Virus record (IMG/VR): IMGVR_UViG_3300009108_000065
Coordinates: 1 to 21,039 of that record
Strand: one strand, 5' to 3'
Length of the DNA stretch: 21,039 nt
DNA from: a virus
The notes below the pieces were generated by a model that saw only the letters and a list, made by a program, of their open reading frames with translations, did not search any database and was not told the DNA's origin. Every line of letters starts with the position of its first letter. The first letter of the stretch is position 1. Positions 17,714 to 21,039 of this stretch are shown here, piece after piece. Position numbers and translations under genes: made by a program.

Positions 17714-18133
17714 TTACTTAATCTTTATTGTCTTAGGTTTTTTCTCTTCAGGTAAGTCTTGATAGAGTTTGATTTTAAGCATTCCATCTTTAAAATCAGC
17801 ATCTTCTACCTTCATATACTCTGATAGAGTAAACTTCCTTAACACACTTCTAGAAGCAATCCCTTGATGAATCAAGTTATCACTATCCTTTTGTTCTTTC
17901 TTTGCTACAACTGTAAGTATGCCATCTTGCAACTCACACTTGATGTCAGACTTAGAGAACCCAGCTAATGCCATCTCTACCTGATACTTACCATCCTTTA
18001 TCTTTCTGATATTATATGGTGGAAAGTTTGAAGTGTTTATCTTAGAGACCTCATTCAATGAATCAAACATTCTATCAAAACCGATAGAGAAGTTTTTAAA
18101 TGGGTCAAAGTTTATTAAATCGTAATGTGTCAT
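17714..18133 (-). CDS. hsp20: Small heat shock protein, Hsp20/IbpA family
   Basis: A 139-aa protein, about the length of IbpA. DPFKNFSIGFDRMFDSLNEV and FPPYNIRKI (37-45) are typical IbpA-like N-terminal features. The alpha-crystallin domain runs QVEMALAGFSKSDIKCEL, DGILTVVAKK to DGMLKIKL. The C-terminal I-x-I motif (IKI, 136-138), used for oligomer assembly, is present. It is an ATP-independent holdase that keeps unfolded proteins soluble. Hsp20 genes occur in marine cyanophages and related viruses, where a role in virion assembly or host stress has been proposed. AAAGGA precedes the ATG; a consensus promoter lies about 65 bases upstream. Confidence 0.93.
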   Translation of the reverse strand: MTHYDLINFDPFKNFSIGFDRMFDSLNEVSKINTSNFPPYNIRKIKDGKYQVEMALAGFSKSDIKCELQDGILTVVAKKEQKDSDNLIHQGIASRSVLRKFTLSEYMKVEDADFKDGMLKIKLYQDLPEEKKPKTIKIK

Positions 18134-18189
18134 ATTAATCCTTTCGTTAAGCGATTTAAATTGAGTAACCCCACAATGGGCATTACTTC

Positions 18190-18211
18190 ATTCCTATATT
18201 ATAGTAGGAAT
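18190..18211 (-). promoter_or_regulatory. Palindrome overlapping the -10 box (candidate operator)
   Basis: ATTCCTA (18190-18196) and TAGGAAT (18205-18211) form a perfect 7-base inverted repeat with an 8-base gap containing the -10 box of the leftward promoter. A dimeric regulator bound here would block transcription. It is not the same sequence as the palindrome at 1568-1592. Confidence 0.45.
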
Positions 18212-18226
18212 TTCTTTACTTGTCAA
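18198..18226 (-). promoter_or_regulatory. Perfect-consensus sigma70 promoter for Hsp20 and lysis genes
   Basis: Read on the - strand, TTGACA (18226-18221), a 17-base spacer and TATAAT (18203-18198) match the sigma70 consensus at all 12 positions with ideal spacing. It overlaps the last codons of the large virion gene and would start RNA near 18191, giving a 5' leader of roughly 58 bases before the Hsp20 ATG. It would allow expression of the Hsp20/lysis genes independently of the upstream virion operon. Confidence 0.8.
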
Positions 18227-21039
18227 CAAAGAAGTACTTGAAAAAATCCTTATTTCTTCCAGTTAATTGTTTAAATTCTCCCTGTTCATTTGTAAATCCT
18301 CTTTCATATTCTTTTTTCATTTTGTTTATATCATTAGAAAAAAGACCTTCTTTAAAATTTTTAAATTTATTTAATCCTACACTACCCATATTATATTGAA
18401 AATCAATAAGCATTTGTTTTCTGTTTTTATCTAACTTATTATATTTTTCTCCATAATCTGCCTGTAATTGTTCATCTGCTTTTTGTAAATCTAATAGTAA
18501 TATATGTTTTGCATTTTCTTTAGTTAAGTTATTTAAGTCATAACCATAAACTTTGTTATCTTTTATTTCTTTATCTGTAAGTTTATGTCCAAATGCTATT
18601 GTATCATTACCACCTTCAATAGATTTATGTATCATTCCATGTTTAAGATTAGGGTTTTCTACTTTTTCTATATATTTTAAAAATTTTTCTTCAGCATAAA
18701 TAGGTTTTGCTTCAGGTAAAATTTGTTTTTCTTCTATAGGAGGAGGTACTATTTTATTTTCTACAGCTTTATTTATCTCTGCATCTACTCCTGTTGTAGC
18801 TATTGTTGCTGCAGCAGCGACACTTGCTAAATCTTTTATATTCATATCTTCCTGTTGGTTTAAGTTTATATCTTCCATAGCAGCAGCTTCTACTACATCT
18901 CCTTTTTTAAATTTCTTTCTAAGAACTAAACCACCTAATTCAAAAGGCATAAGTTCCCCACCTATTGTACCTGAACCTTTTAATTTCAGAGGTTTTGGAA
19001 TCTGAAATAAATCCCATAATCTTCTTCTCCAATTAGGAAGTGGTAATAATCTTTCATTAATAATTCTTATAGCTCTGTCGGTATTTCCATCCCATGCTTG
19101 TTTAATAGCTTGTCCAGGTGCTGATATAATTTGAAAAAAGGGAGCAAATAAGTACCATGGTTCTCTAGAACCTGGTCCAATAAATCTATTAGCAACTAAT
19201 TCTGGTAAGAAACCAAACATACCTGAAAGTCTTGCACCCTCTGCCCACCATCTATTATTATTTGCATCATAGTCAGTTACTACTTCACCATGTTTTGCTA
19301 ATTCTCTTAATGATTGAATTCCACTATAAACTGGTAATACTGCTAAAGTTTTAACTAAAGTTTTTGCACTTCCATTTTCTATTCTTTGTAATATTTTATT
19401 TGTTTGTGCAGACTTTGCTTGTGCCCATGATAAAAACTGACCCATTAATCTAACCCATTGATTATTACTTTGAGTAAATAATAATCTATTAGATACTTGA
19501 GGAATCAATGCGTCTCTATTAGAAGTTATTACACCTGCTTGTTCTATAACTTTTTTATTAGCATTATTTAAAATAGCATCATCAAAATTTTTAGCTGCAC
19601 CTATTTGTAAAGCTTGTCTATTATTTATTCCATAATTATTTTCTAAAAAATATTTAATTCGTTTTGCTCTACCACTATTATCTAATCCTTTTTTTGTTAA
19701 TTGATTTAAAGTTTTGGATAAATAAAAAGCATCAGCATTTCCAACATTATAAGCAAATCTTCTAGCATAACCAGTCAACCATTCTAATCCTAAAAATTTA
19801 AACATTATATTATTAATTTTTTGATTTGGTGTTTGACCCATAAAACTATTACCCATTACTACGTTTTTACTTTCCATTCCAGCAGATTTAATTAGACCTT
19901 GTTGAATTTCATTACTAATATCATAGTTTAAATTTCTAGCTAAACCTGATTCTTTTTTTCCTCGTAAAGCAGTCTTTCTCCAACCTTGAACAATTGCTCT
20001 AAAGCTACTAGAATTTTGAAAAGGTTGAACTAAATCACCTAAAGATGTTATAGTAACTCTACCTAACATATTAGCATTACCTAATGTAGCAATAATACCT
20101 GCTGCTGATTTTGATGCACCTGTCATAGCTACACCATGTCTATCAAAATATGCATCAATAGTATTAGCTACTAATTTCATTTCTTGATTTGCTGCACTTA
20201 AAGCTTTATCAGTTTCTAATCCTGATTTTAAATATTTATCTCGTATTTGTTTAAAGAAAGGTTGTAATAATTCTCCATGAGTTCCAAACTGTCTAGCAAA
20301 CGCAATAGATTTTACTGAATCATTTGCAATTCTACTTAATATAAATCTAGCATCATTTACTAAGTATCCTTTTTTTTCTAATACTTCTTCTACTAATTTA
20401 TATGGACCTTTTAAAGCTCTTTCTTTAGTAATATGTTCACTAACTGGAGTGATAATAAATTTGTTACCTTCTTTTGAAACACCTGATGTAGATTTTGCAA
20501 ACATTTCTTTTAATACTAAAGCATTAAATACACTATCACCAGAAGTTTTATGTCCATTATAATAATTTAAAGCAGCTTTTTCTGGATTTTTATGTCCTAA
20601 ACTTTTATAAATACCTTCAACAGTTTTTAAGAAAGCTTTTTCATCTCTTTTAATTAAATCAAAATTTAAAACTCTAGGAAAATAATTATCTATTTCTTTT
20701 TTAGAAAAGAATCCTGCTGAATTATATAAATCTTTAAACTCATCTAGATAAGTTTTAATATTTTTTGATAATTCCTCTACTCTTTTAGGAGTTTCTTTTG
20801 TTATTTGTTTTCCTCTAAGAAGTGAAATAGCTTCAGCTTGTTCAGCAACAGCGATTGCAGATTTTTCTTGAACAGGTGAATCAATTTCTCTTAATAAAAG
20901 TTTACTTATTTTTTCTGTAGCTCCACCATAAGAATTTAATTTAGAAGAACTTGTTGCTGACATTAAATCTCTAACTTTTTGTAAAGCTAATTGAGTTAGT
21001 TCTCTATCAATAACTCCTAATATTTTTCCTTTTTCTAAT
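18216..21039 (-). CDS. Large virion protein with C-terminal lysozyme-like domain (5' end outside window)
   Basis: The frame stays open through the right edge, past an internal ATG at 20963, so the gene is partial; at least 940 aa are visible. The main part is helical and alanine/asparagine-rich, typical of very large internal virion or DNA-ejection proteins of podoviruses. An Ala-rich segment (ASVAAAATIATTGVDAEI) and a proline-rich linker (VPPPIEEKQILPEAKP) lead to a final domain of about 155 aa. That domain contains KYIEKVENP, GGNDTIAFGH, FQYNMGSVGLNKF and TGRNKDFFKYF, resembling GH24 phage lysozymes ('E ... T-I-G-x-GH'). It would open peptidoglycan during DNA entry, like the transglycosylase domain of T7 gp16 at the other end of that protein. 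Confidence 0.75.
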   Translation of the reverse strand, partial: LEKGKILGVIDRELTQLALQKVRDLMSATSSSKLNSYGGATEKISKLLLREIDSPVQEKSAIAVAEQAEAISLLRGKQITKETPKRVEELSKNIKTYLDEFKDLYNSAGFFSKKEIDNYFPRVLNFDLIKRDEKAFLKTVEGIYKSLGHKNPEKAALNYYNGHKTSGDSVFNALVLKEMFAKSTSGVSKEGNKFIITPVSEHITKERALKGPYKLVEEVLEKKGYLVNDARFILSRIANDSVKSIAFARQFGTHGELLQPFFKQIRDKYLKSGLETDKALSAANQEMKLVANTIDAYFDRHGVAMTGASKSAAGIIATLGNANMLGRVTITSLGDLVQPFQNSSSFRAIVQGWRKTALRGKKESGLARNLNYDISNEIQQGLIKSAGMESKNVVMGNSFMGQTPNQKINNIMFKFLGLEWLTGYARRFAYNVGNADAFYLSKTLNQLTKKGLDNSGRAKRIKYFLENNYGINNRQALQIGAAKNFDDAILNNANKKVIEQAGVITSNRDALIPQVSNRLLFTQSNNQWVRLMGQFLSWAQAKSAQTNKILQRIENGSAKTLVKTLAVLPVYSGIQSLRELAKHGEVVTDYDANNNRWWAEGARLSGMFGFLPELVANRFIGPGSREPWYLFAPFFQIISAPGQAIKQAWDGNTDRAIRIINERLLPLPNWRRRLWDLFQIPKPLKLKGSGTIGGELMPFELGGLVLRKKFKKGDVVEAAAMEDINLNQQEDMNIKDLASVAAAATIATTGVDAEINKAVENKIVPPPIEEKQILPEAKPIYAEEKFLKYIEKVENPNLKHGMIHKSIEGGNDTIAFGHKLTDKEIKDNKVYGYDLNNLTKENAKHILLLDLQKADEQLQADYGEKYNKLDKNRKQMLIDFQYNMGSVGLNKFKNFKEGLFSNDINKMKKEYERGFTNEQGEFKQLTGRNKDFFKYFFVDK

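Noticed and set aside
18134-18190. RNA thermometer in the Hsp20 leader
   Set aside because: A small stem (AGTAA..TTACT, CCC..GGG) exists in the leader, but nothing pairs with the AAAGGA ribosome binding site, so a thermometer is not supported.
1-21039. CRISPR array, tRNA, rRNA, integrase, transposase or phage RNA polymerase
   Set aside because: No regular spaced repeats, no tRNA-like T-arm with matching acceptor stem, and no protein with the relevant motifs on either strand within the window.

Overview
The window looks like part of the genome of a small, lytic, tailed phage with a T7-like replication module and a marine alphaproteobacterial host, most likely SAR11/Pelagibacter-like. This is inferred from strong AT-richness, very short or overlapping genes, a T7-type SSB / primase-helicase / DNA polymerase / exonuclease block, and auxiliary genes (SpeD-like, Hsp20) often seen in marine phages. 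No rRNA, tRNA, CRISPR, transposase, integrase or phage RNA polymerase was found. Host-type sigma70 promoter sequences are present.

Layout. (1) 51-1388, + strand: tiny accessory genes, two with zinc-ribbon-like cysteine pairs. (2) 1389-1614: a gene-free control region with three inverted repeats and a candidate promoter. (3) 1615-6542, + strand: a tightly packed operon of about 20 small genes. It includes a 50-aa Cro-like HTH protein, a free-standing LAGLIDADG protein, a free-standing LexA-type DNA-binding domain and a PD-(D/E)XK-like nuclease. Many genes overlap by 1-30 bases. Several are under 60 codons and were found by reading the frames by hand. (4) 6544-7638, + strand: membrane peptide, zinc-ribbon protein, lipoprotein with an extra membrane segment and lysine tail, and coiled-coil protein. 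(5) 7666-12424, + strand: replication and nucleotide metabolism, with gp2.5-like SSB, gp4-like primase-helicase, gp5-like DNA polymerase and a RecB/Cas4-like exonuclease. Between SSB and helicase lie a near-consensus promoter, about 80 bases of hairpins and a strong intrinsic terminator, which together form a candidate small RNA or attenuator. (6) 12402-14983, + strand: SpeD-like protein, a minimal SET-domain protein, a membrane protein, a DUF3310 protein and several unknowns, with a 27-base direct repeat at two gene starts.

(7) 14980-18133, - strand: lysis/envelope and stress cassette, convergent with region 6 (the stop codons overlap). In transcription order it holds Hsp20, a holin-like protein, a 21-aa amphipathic peptide, two N-anchored coiled-coil proteins, two related secreted cysteine-pair proteins, an 11-cysteine metallothionein-like mini-protein, a 22-aa polylysine peptide, a spanin-like overlapping pair and a lipoprotein. 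A perfect-consensus sigma70 promoter with a palindrome over its -10 box precedes Hsp20. (8) 18216-21039, - strand: the 3' part of a very large virion protein ending in a lysozyme-like domain; it runs off the right edge.

How it may work together (inference): host RNA polymerase reads the rightward arm for takeover and replication. The leftward arm encodes virion and lysis functions, with its own promoter at Hsp20. Degradation of host DNA could supply nucleotides to the T7-like replisome. The SpeD-like and SET proteins may both act on or use S-adenosylmethionine.
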